From IMG/VR virus record IMGVR_UViG_3300046318_000491, positions 89,712 to 153,711 of that record: a stretch of 64,000 nucleotides of DNA, one strand, 5' to 3'. The notes below the pieces were generated by a model. The model was not told the DNA's origin. It searched no databases and saw only the letters and a list, made by a program, of their open reading frames with translations. The first letter of the stretch is position 1, and each line of letters opens with the position of its first letter. Positions 1 to 9,004 of the stretch are shown piece by piece. The position numbers and the translations under genes are program-made. The DNA comes from a virus.

Positions 1-2381
1 TCACTGTACCCGTAAAGAACTACTCTAGGGTTTATTGTCGCGTCATTAGCTAGGCCAGGGTAGTTAAGCAGTGCGCCAGAGAACCCGGGTGCACTTAGTC
101 TAATGTCATCTACATAATTAATTCTCGAAGTCTGAGCCTCTAGGTCAATGTCAATCCACGTCTTAGGGGCCTGGACTGATGCAGTATCAGGCCTAGATGC
201 GGTGTCATACCAAGACTGGCTACCGTATTTAGATCCTCCATAAAAGAACTTGTTTTGACTAGACAGCATCACGGAGTCGAGCATGTAGGAAGTGGTATCT
301 AAGTCGCCTACAGTATTCTTTAGCCACGCCGGGATCGCAAGTTTAAATGATTTTTTTGCCTCTAGAGCAGCAGAATCCAAGTCTTTATATTGCTGATACA
401 GCTTTGCGCTGCTAATTTTGATTGTGTAAGGTACTCTGAAATACTCTTTAGACTTTTGATTTTTTAGAGTACCAGTGGCATCAATAACTGACAGATTTGG
501 CATATAAGAGGCCATAGTCAAGGCACCAGAATATAGGTACACATTGGCGTCGATCTCGTCTAGGCTTAATGTCAACTTTTTAGTATGCGGTACCGAGGCC
601 CACGATGCTTTAGTGGAGTCGTCTATCACATCCGAGATGCTGAGGAATGTGCCGTTATCAAACTTAAACTTAAGGTCTGATATGTCAAACTCTGGAACAT
701 TGATTTTGTATATTTTTTGATTAGTTAGAGGTAACGACTGAGCCTCTGGGGGAGTACTAGGGCTTCTTCCAAATACAGCAACTGTAAAAGTATCGGTAGT
801 TACTTCAGTAACCTTGACGATCTTTCTGTATTTTTGTTCAATCTTCTGAGCTTTAGTGTCTAAGTACTCGACCAAATGGCCTGGCTCTAGCCCCGTCTCA
901 ACGTCGCCATCAGTAGGCTGGTCTGACCTCCAGTTGTAGACATAATCACCGACTTTTAGTTCGTGACCGACAGAAGTAACAATAACTGAGGTTACGTCCT
1001 CGGATAGTGTAATTGCTGTAGGTACAAGCTCCTTACCAACCGGGTTAGAAAATATATCAAAGTTTAGATACAGTAGGCGGCCATATTTAATGGCTGGCTC
1101 TATAAGGGAGTAGTTGGCAGTACCGTAAACATACTTGTCAGTGGTAGCCCCCACACCCCAGGATACGGAGATGCCGTATGTACTTTTCGCAGCATAATCC
1201 TGAATAACAGAAACCTCTGCTACTCCAATCGAACTATCCGACTCCCAGCCTGCCGCCGAGTGCACCTCGCTCTGCGAGTCGTCCAAGTATTCAAAGCTTG
1301 GGTTATGGATTACGTTATAAATTTTAGCTGATACGTAATTAATACCCTCGTTAGAAAAATAACCGTGGTCAAATAGGGCTTTAGAGTAGTCATTTAAATA
1401 GAGACCCGCTACGTTTTCATCATGGTAGAGAGCATGACCGGTGAAGCTAGTTGCATACTCTATGTCAATATTCGGACCAAAGTTCTCGTACTTAAAGCTA
1501 GCAAAGTCTGCTTCTATAACTGTAATAAATGCAGGTCCAGTGGAGAAACTAAAGCCGGTCTCGGAGACTGATCTAAATACCTGAGCGTCCTCGCTGCTTA
1601 CTGCAGTCGACTCTACATCGCTAGCTGTTTTTGCAAAAACTAAAGTCTTATTAATATTTCTAATCGAGTCAGAGACATCTACTAGTGTGTAAGTCCCATT
1701 AAACGTGGAGTCCACGCCGCTGATCGTTACGCTATCTCCGGCTCGAAAACCGTGAGCATCGTTTGTGGTTAAATAAGCATAATTACTAACAAGTTCCTTG
1801 TTCGTAATTACATAGGTGTGGGTGTTGTAAGAGGTCGTACCAGTGACTGCAATACGGACTCGGTCGCCAGTTTTATATCCATGGTCACTAGCGAGAACTA
1901 TTGCAATATCATTTTTTCTATAGATACCAGAGACTGCAACTTCTGGCTCTCGGTAGGACCTATAGAGACCAACGTAAACACCGGTAGTATCGTCGATATC
2001 GCTATCGCCCAGGTTCTCACTTTCGATAAAGGTACCGAAAAGCTTTTTAGTTCCGATATTACGTTCTACACCAGGGCTAGAGATATTCCAATAACCGATT
2101 GTCCCCGAATACGCATTGATATCACCACGTACGAATACATCGGAGAACTCGGCAACTCCAGTTCCGTCAATTTTCCAACCGGACAACCCTTCAGAGAAGT
2201 TTCCGCTTTGGATACTATTCGTTATTAACTCTGTAGTAGAGGCTAGGTTTGCTCCAGTAACTACACCGTCAGCAATTCCAGTTATAACATTTGCCTGAGA
2301 CTGAAGAGCCTTGACATCTTTATTAATCCCTGCAACGTATGAACTAAAGCTATTAGTTCTTTTTATACGACTACTCGCCAA
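1..2381 (-). CDS. Minor tail protein, 3' end cut by window edge
   Basis: About 793 residues are visible; the C-terminus lies beyond the left edge. The start is a TTG at 2381, six bases after a good AGGTGG Shine-Dalgarno sequence, and overlaps the preceding tail gene by 11 bp; no ATG fits the frame. The protein is Ser/Thr/Asp-rich and beta-rich. It carries the same small repeat family as its upstream neighbours, for example HGYKTGDRVRIAV, HGFRAGDSVTISGV and VGHELKVGDYVY. Its place after the tape measure, Dit-like and hub-like genes indicates a distal tail or tip component, possibly receptor-contacting. Function beyond virion tail is inferred from position and repeats only. Confidence 0.8.
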   Translation of the reverse strand, partial: MASSRIKRTNSFSSYVAGINKDVKALQSQANVITGIADGVVTGANLASTTELITNSIQSGNFSEGLSGWKIDGTGVAEFSDVFVRGDINAYSGTIGYWNISSPGVERNIGTKKLFGTFIESENLGDSDIDDTTGVYVGLYRSYREPEVAVSGIYRKNDIAIVLASDHGYKTGDRVRIAVTGTTSYNTHTYVITNKELVSNYAYLTTNDAHGFRAGDSVTISGVDSTFNGTYTLVDVSDSIRNINKTLVFAKTASDVESTAVSSEDAQVFRSVSETGFSFSTGPAFITVIEADFASFKYENFGPNIDIEYATSFTGHALYHDENVAGLYLNDYSKALFDHGYFSNEGINYVSAKIYNVIHNPSFEYLDDSQSEVHSAAGWESDSSIGVAEVSVIQDYAAKSTYGISVSWGVGATTDKYVYGTANYSLIEPAIKYGRLLYLNFDIFSNPVGKELVPTAITLSEDVTSVIVTSVGHELKVGDYVYNWRSDQPTDGDVETGLEPGHLVEYLDTKAQKIEQKYRKIVKVTEVTTDTFTVAVFGRSPSTPPEAQSLPLTNQKIYKINVPEFDISDLKFKFDNGTFLSISDVIDDSTKASWASVPHTKKLTLSLDEIDANVYLYSGALTMASYMPNLSVIDATGTLKNQKSKEYFRVPYTIKISSAKLYQQYKDLDSAALEAKKSFKLAIPAWLKNTVGDLDTTSYMLDSVMLSSQNKFFYGGSKYGSQSWYDTASRPDTASVQAPKTWIDIDLEAQTSRINYVDDIRLSAPGFSGALLNYPGLANDATINPRVVLYGYS

Positions 2382-5300
2382 TTCGATCCACCTGCCAATC
2401 TGTAACAATAGCTAGATCGATTTGCTCCGGGAAAGCCGGATTATTTGGCACAGTCACTTTGACAGAGTCGATCTTTCGAACAATAACATCCTTGCGAGGC
2501 TCTAGCGTACTCTCTAGACGGTGCTTTACGAAGTCATCATTTACAATGATAGAACACCAGTCACCAGGTGAGTACGACCCAACTACTGGGTTCAATGAGC
2601 CATTCACTGTAATAATGAAATTTCCAGCGGGTGGCTTTGATTCATAAGCAAATCGTTTAGCAGTTCTATATAGATCGAGTTCGCTGTCATAGTTGCCCCA
2701 GCTGTCGATATTAGTTTTATCGTTACCAATTAATGGCCAGTCAGCTTTTTCTGCTTTATCCAAAAGTGGCCAGCCATCAGCTAACAAGTCTTCCGAGACC
2801 GCTCCAGAGTAGGCGGCATCACCGCCTCCGGCTTGACCATTAGCACTAGATACGAAAACACGAGTTGCAGAGTTTTCTGCGTTCTCGGCGAAGCTAATAT
2901 TAGAGATGTTTCCAGGGTACTCAAACACAACTTTATCTGCGCCGAAAGCAATAGGAGGTGCTGACTGCCCCGGAGCCAGGCCAGGCTTACGATCCTGAGG
3001 TCGATTGCCATTTGGATTGTACGGGTCATCCTGTAGAGGTAGCGAGTTTATATATTTAGTTAAGCTTGCCGGGTACAGAGGAATTAATCTAAAAATTCTC
3101 TTAAACTTCTTATTACCAGTAGTTGGATCAATGTAAAGTTCGCAGTCGATTCTGTAATCAAACCCCGTAATAGTGTTTGAATACTCTTCTAGGTGCTGGC
3201 CCAGATTTACTAGATCAGAGCCCCTAAGTGGAGTGTTCTTGCTATTCAACGCACTGTAGAGGCTAGTGGAGAACTCTACCCCTCCTAGGTTGGCGCTTTG
3301 AGAGTATTCTCCATAGGTTCTAGTGAACGCGATAGGCTCCCTAGAAATCATAGGCGAAGGCAGAATTACGCCAATAGCCGTCTCATCGGCCACGTCAGTA
3401 ATAGACGCAGCGGTAGATAGGGTAACTGTTCCAGTAGAAGCTAGGGCTTTTGTCTTTGTAGTCGGTAGAGTGACTGTCTTAATAAATGACAAAGTTCTAG
3501 GAGTAGCGGTAACTAAAATAGCCGTACCAGTTAGCTGGCTAGAGACGGCACTAGGGAAGCTAGACAGTTCTATAGTATCTCCGACAACAAACCTGTGGTA
3601 ATAGCCAGTGGCAACGGTAAGAGTGACGGTAGTCTTTGTTGTATTTTTCGCGATTGAGTAATGCGAAACTTCAACCGAATCAGAGCCAGGAACAGTGTAA
3701 GTAAGAGTATCTTCAGAAGGAACGCTTGTTATCTGTATTGGCTCATTATTGCCATTCAGAGAAAGCGTGTTTTTACCATAAGTCCAAACGTTAACCCAGT
3801 CGCCTACAGCAAGCCCGTGTCCAGGTGATGTCAAGGTTGCCACGGACGAGGAGGCCCTAGCCAGAGCAGTAATATCTCTGGTCTCGGAGGAAATTGACCC
3901 GTAATCCAGAACTGCAACACCGGCGACGTTATGCGAAGACGTAGCTTTAACTTGACTATTAGGGTATACAAAAGGTTTAGGGTCAAAGGCATGAAGAACT
4001 TTATGAGGGCTTCTTAGCGTTATATCTGTCCATCGTTCTTGACCAGTGGGTGACTCGGTACTCGGGTCTTTTACTACCTTAAGAACCTGCATATCCTTAC
4101 CGTTGAAGATAGAGTACTTATTAGTACCGCTGTCTTTTAGCCCCGAGATTTTAAAAGTATCTCCGACAAAAACCTCTGGTGATGCAGTAGACGGACCGTT
4201 CTTGTTGAATACAGCAGTAATCTTCTTCTTAACAGTGGCAGTCACATTGAAGCCAGATACTGGCGTATTGGCAGGGATCGCGACTGACTGAGTGGTTTTA
4301 ACCCAGAAAGTCTCTTTATTGGTCGTCATCTTTTTGATGACGCCAGTGTCATTGTAGACAGAGTACTTTACGATCTGCTTTGCAGAGATCTTCGATGGGT
4401 CGGTGTGTGCACCCATGTAGACGTTACCCTTGTCAGAACCGTGTCGAGTAGCAAGCGGTGTGCTTGAGGTTGACTTCGCCGAGTCCCAGGTCCAACTAAT
4501 ACTGTACTTACCATCGCAGGGGACATCGATGTAGTAGTTTAGGGGGATTCCAGTTGAGCCGCGAAGGGTTCCGTACCCTAAGGTGTACTCGTCTGCTTTA
4601 AATTTTTTATTCTTAAGGTATGTATCTACGATAGGTTTTACAGCTACAGTACGAGTTCCGGTGGTTGTGCCTTGTAGGCCCCACATGTTAATTGTTATGA
4701 CTTTATTCTTTTGCTTAGAAGAGCCGCTAGTACCAAGGGCTTTTTGAGATGTAAAGCCGCTCAGGACCACTTTTGATGTTTTAGCCAGCTCGGGGTTGAC
4801 ATCGAGATACATCCTAGCAACGCCAGTTTTCTTTTTAACATTGGTGCACTTAAACTCAATTTTGTACGGAGCAAGATTTTTTGCCTCTACAACTGATGGC
4901 TGATCTGACGACTGGTCCGGAAGCCCTTCAATAGTTACGCTGTCTCCGATACTAAAATTAGTAGCGTTAGCTCCTGTAGTCGTAAATACTACATAGTCAT
5001 CGCCAGTAGCATTCATTTCTGTCTGAATAGACCCGATTGACACGGCAAAAGTCTGCTCGGTATCTTCGTTACCCTGTTCCGCGGAGTCAGCAATAAAGTT
5101 GTCTGTAACTACCCTAGTCACAACGGTGTAAGGGCTAGTGGCCTTGTCAACTTTATTCTTAGTCTTAGGGAAGGAGATGTTTCGAACAATTACTTCGCTA
5201 CTCACGTCAATATCGCCAGGCACGTAGTACTTAAAAGTATTCTCGGTGGCCTCAATAATTTTTACTGTTCCACCGTTACTGTCATAGTTAGAGTACGTGG

Positions 5301-7569
5301 AGTCAGAGAATGTGACAATTATGTTATCTCCGACAGCCAAGTTGTGGTCATCAGAGATGGCAGTCACTAGATTACCATCGGTGTGGATCTGCCTAATAGT
5401 CGCTTCAACGATTGGCGTGCCGCTAATTCTAGCTTTGGTACGAGTTAAAAGTCCCTTCTTAGGAGACTTCTTGACATCGTAGAAAGGAGTGGTTGCATCT
5501 GCAAGCTTGTAGACAATAGTGTCTCCGTCGCTATTGCCTTTCACGACTACGGAACGGCCGCCATAGATTTTATCTGTAGCCGCGTCGGTGAAGTTCACCT
5601 TTACGGTGTCGCCAACGCGGAACACGTGACGATCAACCGTATTCACGTAGACAGTGCCGGCTCGGTCTTTAGTAGAGATACCGGTGTCATACTCAAGCGA
5701 CGCAATTTGCGCGGTTGAGTCAGGTTCTGCGAGATTAACTGTAGAGAGTTGATCATAGCCTGGATCCATAGTAATCCACGAGGTACCGTAAACCGAAGCA
5801 GTAGAGCCGCTAACTGATGTTTTAGCGATATCAGCATCAATATTTTTAATAAAAGATAGGGTCCACTGAGAAGAACTCTCGTTTGCAGGAGTAACCTTTT
5901 CAATCTGATGGGTGCCCTTAATGACAGAGTTGGTAGAAGTTACGGTTATAAACTCGCTCTCCAAAATATCTGGATCTTCATTGAAGTAGAGCAAAACAGT
6001 ATTATCGTCGCCATCTGCTTCGTAGGCAACAATAGTCTTTGGGGTACCTTGGTCCGAGTCAATAACAATGTTGTAGCCATCGTAAAGAGGTGTAGGCCAG
6101 TTAATAGCGTCAACGCCAGAAATTTTAATTCTATCTCCAGCACCGTACCCATGGCTGTCTCGAGGATATAGCTTCAGCTGAGTCCTAGGAGTAGCTAGAG
6201 CTACGGTGTTATTCTTTGGAACCTTAGTAGCCGTCTTAGGGATATCGTAAGCACTAGAGGTATATTTAGGGTCTAGGAATTGGATGCTATATCCGCTGGC
6301 CACGTTGGTGATATTCATGTTGTTGTCACCAGTGGAGCTCCAGTCCATAGTGTTGACAACCTTGCCACCAATAGTTCTCTGAACCGGCGCGGCATTAGCG
6401 ATTTTAACTGCCACTACATCATTTTTTATGAATCGGTGTCTGGTTTTAAACCATAGCGTAACTATTCCGCTAGAGCGTTGAACATACGTGACCTGTACTG
6501 GAGAGCTGCTGATAATCTCGCGATACTGAATTTTGTCTTTAATTATTTCTACAGTAGTATAGGACTTATTCTCGACTGGAAGAATGCTAATTCTATCGTC
6601 TGCACTGACTCGGTTTGCAATCTTTACTTTAAAGGTGTATAGGGTAGGAGTATCACTTACAACAAATTCACCAAATAAAACATCATCAATATTTGCAAGA
6701 TTGACAGTTTGTCCTTTGGCAAGTTTATGGACCTTAGATGTTGTTATCGTAGCCTCGCCGGTATAGGTTCCGGTAGATGTAATTGAGTACCCAACTACGC
6801 TGACTGCTTTAGCGATTCCCGGAGCCAAAATTTCGTTTGGGAAATCAATGTCAATAAAGTCCTCGAAAGCGTTATTGATAAGCTCTCGAACATACTCGTA
6901 TGTATCTGCACGAAGAGAAACTCCAACATTGCTGTAAGCAGAGATTCTTGGCTTAGGTATGGCGGTTAGATTTATGTAGAACCCGGAGATGGTGGGGTCA
7001 GACGGGGCCGAAGGGGTAGTAGTTGTACTAAGAATAGAGTAAGGGCCATTGAACTTAGTAACAGCTCTGTCTTTAAAAACAACGTAAGCCATGTTGCTGT
7101 TGCCATTTTGGTCTTTAACTGGTGGCGGACTTTTCATCGTGCGGTCTACAATGCTTACATACGCAAAGCCAGCATCCTTAGTGACTTCACCAGTAAAGTT
7201 TGAAGAGTAAGTTTTCCAAACTAGGCGGTGGTTCAGGTAACTAGTAAATTCTGAAGCCGAGACAGTTAAGCTTCTGGAGACTAAATCGTAACTACGGCCC
7301 CAGATGATGCCGCCCCAGACGCATACGTTGTCGCGCACAACGTACAGAGCTGTCTTGCCTGGTAAAGTTGTTTTATATAGGTCCAGGTTATTTGTTTGGC
7401 CTGAAATTGTAATGCGACCGTCAAAAGTTCCGGCCTGCTTTAAGGCAAGCTCGTAAGAAACGTCTTCAAAAGGAATTTCACCAATTACGGTATTAGACAT
7501 AATATCTACCGTGTAGTACTTGTAGCGTACAGCAGTAGCACTAGTTACTGGCATCAAGCTGTCGGGCAT
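2371..7569 (-). CDS. Large minor tail / baseplate hub-like protein (1732 aa)
   Basis: Residues 1 to about 330 resemble the tail-tip or hub domain of actinobacteriophage minor tail proteins (early SYELALKQAGTFDGRI segment, then VWGGIIWGRSYD). A long middle part repeats a module of roughly 70-100 residues with the signature H-x-h-x3-(G/D)-D-x-h-x-h, e.g. HKLAKGQTVNL, HRFIKNDVVAV, HVFRVGDTVKV, HNLAVGDNIIV, HGLAVGDWVNV, HRFVVGDTIEL. The last 230 residues return to a compact tail-like domain ending WQVDRIGE. The ATG follows AAGGA at good spacing. It sits between the Dit-like gene and the next minor tail gene. A structural role in the tail tip is well supported; an enzymatic or receptor-binding role is not visible. 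Confidence 0.85.
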   Translation of the reverse strand: MPDSLMPVTSATAVRYKYYTVDIMSNTVIGEIPFEDVSYELALKQAGTFDGRITISGQTNNLDLYKTTLPGKTALYVVRDNVCVWGGIIWGRSYDLVSRSLTVSASEFTSYLNHRLVWKTYSSNFTGEVTKDAGFAYVSIVDRTMKSPPPVKDQNGNSNMAYVVFKDRAVTKFNGPYSILSTTTTPSAPSDPTISGFYINLTAIPKPRISAYSNVGVSLRADTYEYVRELINNAFEDFIDIDFPNEILAPGIAKAVSVVGYSITSTGTYTGEATITTSKVHKLAKGQTVNLANIDDVLFGEFVVSDTPTLYTFKVKIANRVSADDRISILPVENKSYTTVEIIKDKIQYREIISSSPVQVTYVQRSSGIVTLWFKTRHRFIKNDVVAVKIANAAPVQRTIGGKVVNTMDWSSTGDNNMNITNVASGYSIQFLDPKYTSSAYDIPKTATKVPKNNTVALATPRTQLKLYPRDSHGYGAGDRIKISGVDAINWPTPLYDGYNIVIDSDQGTPKTIVAYEADGDDNTVLLYFNEDPDILESEFITVTSTNSVIKGTHQIEKVTPANESSSQWTLSFIKNIDADIAKTSVSGSTASVYGTSWITMDPGYDQLSTVNLAEPDSTAQIASLEYDTGISTKDRAGTVYVNTVDRHVFRVGDTVKVNFTDAATDKIYGGRSVVVKGNSDGDTIVYKLADATTPFYDVKKSPKKGLLTRTKARISGTPIVEATIRQIHTDGNLVTAISDDHNLAVGDNIIVTFSDSTYSNYDSNGGTVKIIEATENTFKYYVPGDIDVSSEVIVRNISFPKTKNKVDKATSPYTVVTRVVTDNFIADSAEQGNEDTEQTFAVSIGSIQTEMNATGDDYVVFTTTGANATNFSIGDSVTIEGLPDQSSDQPSVVEAKNLAPYKIEFKCTNVKKKTGVARMYLDVNPELAKTSKVVLSGFTSQKALGTSGSSKQKNKVITINMWGLQGTTTGTRTVAVKPIVDTYLKNKKFKADEYTLGYGTLRGSTGIPLNYYIDVPCDGKYSISWTWDSAKSTSSTPLATRHGSDKGNVYMGAHTDPSKISAKQIVKYSVYNDTGVIKKMTTNKETFWVKTTQSVAIPANTPVSGFNVTATVKKKITAVFNKNGPSTASPEVFVGDTFKISGLKDSGTNKYSIFNGKDMQVLKVVKDPSTESPTGQERWTDITLRSPHKVLHAFDPKPFVYPNSQVKATSSHNVAGVAVLDYGSISSETRDITALARASSSVATLTSPGHGLAVGDWVNVWTYGKNTLSLNGNNEPIQITSVPSEDTLTYTVPGSDSVEVSHYSIAKNTTKTTVTLTVATGYYHRFVVGDTIELSSFPSAVSSQLTGTAILVTATPRTLSFIKTVTLPTTKTKALASTGTVTLSTAASITDVADETAIGVILPSPMISREPIAFTRTYGEYSQSANLGGVEFSTSLYSALNSKNTPLRGSDLVNLGQHLEEYSNTITGFDYRIDCELYIDPTTGNKKFKRIFRLIPLYPASLTKYINSLPLQDDPYNPNGNRPQDRKPGLAPGQSAPPIAFGADKVVFEYPGNISNISFAENAENSATRVFVSSANGQAGGGDAAYSGAVSEDLLADGWPLLDKAEKADWPLIGNDKTNIDSWGNYDSELDLYRTAKRFAYESKPPAGNFIITVNGSLNPVVGSYSPGDWCSIIVNDDFVKHRLESTLEPRKDVIVRKIDSVKVTVPNNPAFPEQIDLAIVTDWQVDRIGE

Positions 7570-7606
7570 GGGTATCCTTAACGTCTATCGTCTTTATAAG
7601 ACTATT

Positions 7607-9004
7607 TTACCCTATCCAGCCGGAGCGGTATTGCAGTGTCATAGTACCGGTCCCGCCAGTTTTATTAAGCACAACCGTGTTACCACCAGGAGTGAATTTA
7701 ATCCAGTCTACGGTAGCATCCAGCATTGACCGAGACTCGTCTGGAACGCCGCGGTACGTCGTGGAGTTATTATATGTGTCAATTACCAAGGTGTCCGTTG
7801 AAGCTAAAGTTACCGTACCACTGCCGCTAGCTGAAGTCACCTGCTTAGATACCGTACCGCCATATCCCGTAGGTTGATTAGATATGACCTTAGCTGCGGT
7901 AAAAGTGGTAGTTGTGGGCACGGTCGATATCGTATATTGGCCATCTAAAAGCGGATTACTGGAGCCAGAAATGTAAACGACAGCATTAGCTAATAACCCA
8001 TGAGCTGAAGATGTTGTTACGGTAGCAACGTTAGTAGTGTGACTAATAAAGGTAATGTTTACTAGCGGCTTGACATAGCTAATGCTTTCAGGGGTGGTCT
8101 CTGTAATTGTAGCGTTAGATATATTGTAATCAGTGCCCGCCAAAGTAACGGTCACGGAGTCGCCTACAAAGAACCCATGAGAAGGGATTGTCAGCTTAGC
8201 CACACCGCTTTGAAGCTGTTTGCTGGTCACGCCAGTGGTAGTGAAGGTGGTAGATCTAAGATCTTTAATAACTTTAATACGCTGAACCGGACCGCCATTT
8301 GTAGACGTAATATAGGCAGGGGCAGTGATAGGACCGGTTAGGGTGATTAGTGTAGATACAGGAGCATTTCCAAAATTATTAAAATACGTACCAGAACTAG
8401 TTACCGATTCTCCATCGTACCCTGCCGTATACCCTGGCCCGGGAGTTTCTGGGCCGTCCCAACTGTATTTGAGAGGGTCACCAGCTTTAAGCTGGACTTC
8501 AAAGTCGATTCGACCACGCGGGCTAACGTTAGAGATTAGTGGCTGGCCAGAAAGACGAACATACATAGCAGTTTTGTTTGGGTACTCATCGACAAACAGC
8601 CAAGCACCGGTATACACCAAATTAATAGCATCTAGAAGTCGCCTTCTGGCATACTGCGTTACGTAGGCATCCGGCACTAGGACCGATCCTTTAAGCGTGA
8701 CAACTTTCGCGGTCCATCGGCCGCGCACATCATACGAGCCATCATCTAGGCCACGAGGAATGTCGGGAATCTCTACGTTAGAAGCATTCCACCAGCCATC
8801 AATATCAGTACATACCCAAACAAGATCGACGCTCTTCGTAAGCCCCGTCTCCGGATTAAAGACTGAAGCAGTTTCAATGGTGTTCAGGGTAAGGCCATTA
8901 AGCCTAATATCTGCTTTAAGTTTTAGACCTTCAATAAAGGGGCGAGGTACTTTACTTAAGCCAATATTTACGGCCTTATTTTCTTGACTCTGACTGTACG
9001 CCAT
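7607..9004 (-). CDS. Distal tail (Dit-like) minor tail protein
   Basis: 465 aa, directly after the tape measure gene, whose stop overlaps this start as TAATG. Residues 1-190 match the usual actinophage Dit-like protein that joins tube to tip: IRLNGLTLNTI, WWNASNVEIPDIPRGLDDGSYDVRGRW and a VQLKAGDPLKY segment. The C-terminal half adds one copy of the tail repeat seen in the next two genes (TSSAHGLLANAVVYISG) and a beta-rich tail ending GGTGTMTLQYRSGW. The added repeat suggests domain traffic between adjacent tail genes. The family assignment is by sequence pattern and position. Confidence 0.82.
   Translation of the reverse strand: MAYSQSQENKAVNIGLSKVPRPFIEGLKLKADIRLNGLTLNTIETASVFNPETGLTKSVDLVWVCTDIDGWWNASNVEIPDIPRGLDDGSYDVRGRWTAKVVTLKGSVLVPDAYVTQYARRRLLDAINLVYTGAWLFVDEYPNKTAMYVRLSGQPLISNVSPRGRIDFEVQLKAGDPLKYSWDGPETPGPGYTAGYDGESVTSSGTYFNNFGNAPVSTLITLTGPITAPAYITSTNGGPVQRIKVIKDLRSTTFTTTGVTSKQLQSGVAKLTIPSHGFFVGDSVTVTLAGTDYNISNATITETTPESISYVKPLVNITFISHTTNVATVTTSSAHGLLANAVVYISGSSNPLLDGQYTISTVPTTTTFTAAKVISNQPTGYGGTVSKQVTSASGSGTVTLASTDTLVIDTYNNSTTYRGVPDESRSMLDATVDWIKFTPGGNTVVLNKTGGTGTMTLQYRSGWIG

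Noticed and set aside
5643-6171. Overlapping frames opposite or within the large tail gene
   Set aside because: No ribosome sites and they sit inside a continuous 1732-codon gene; shadows.
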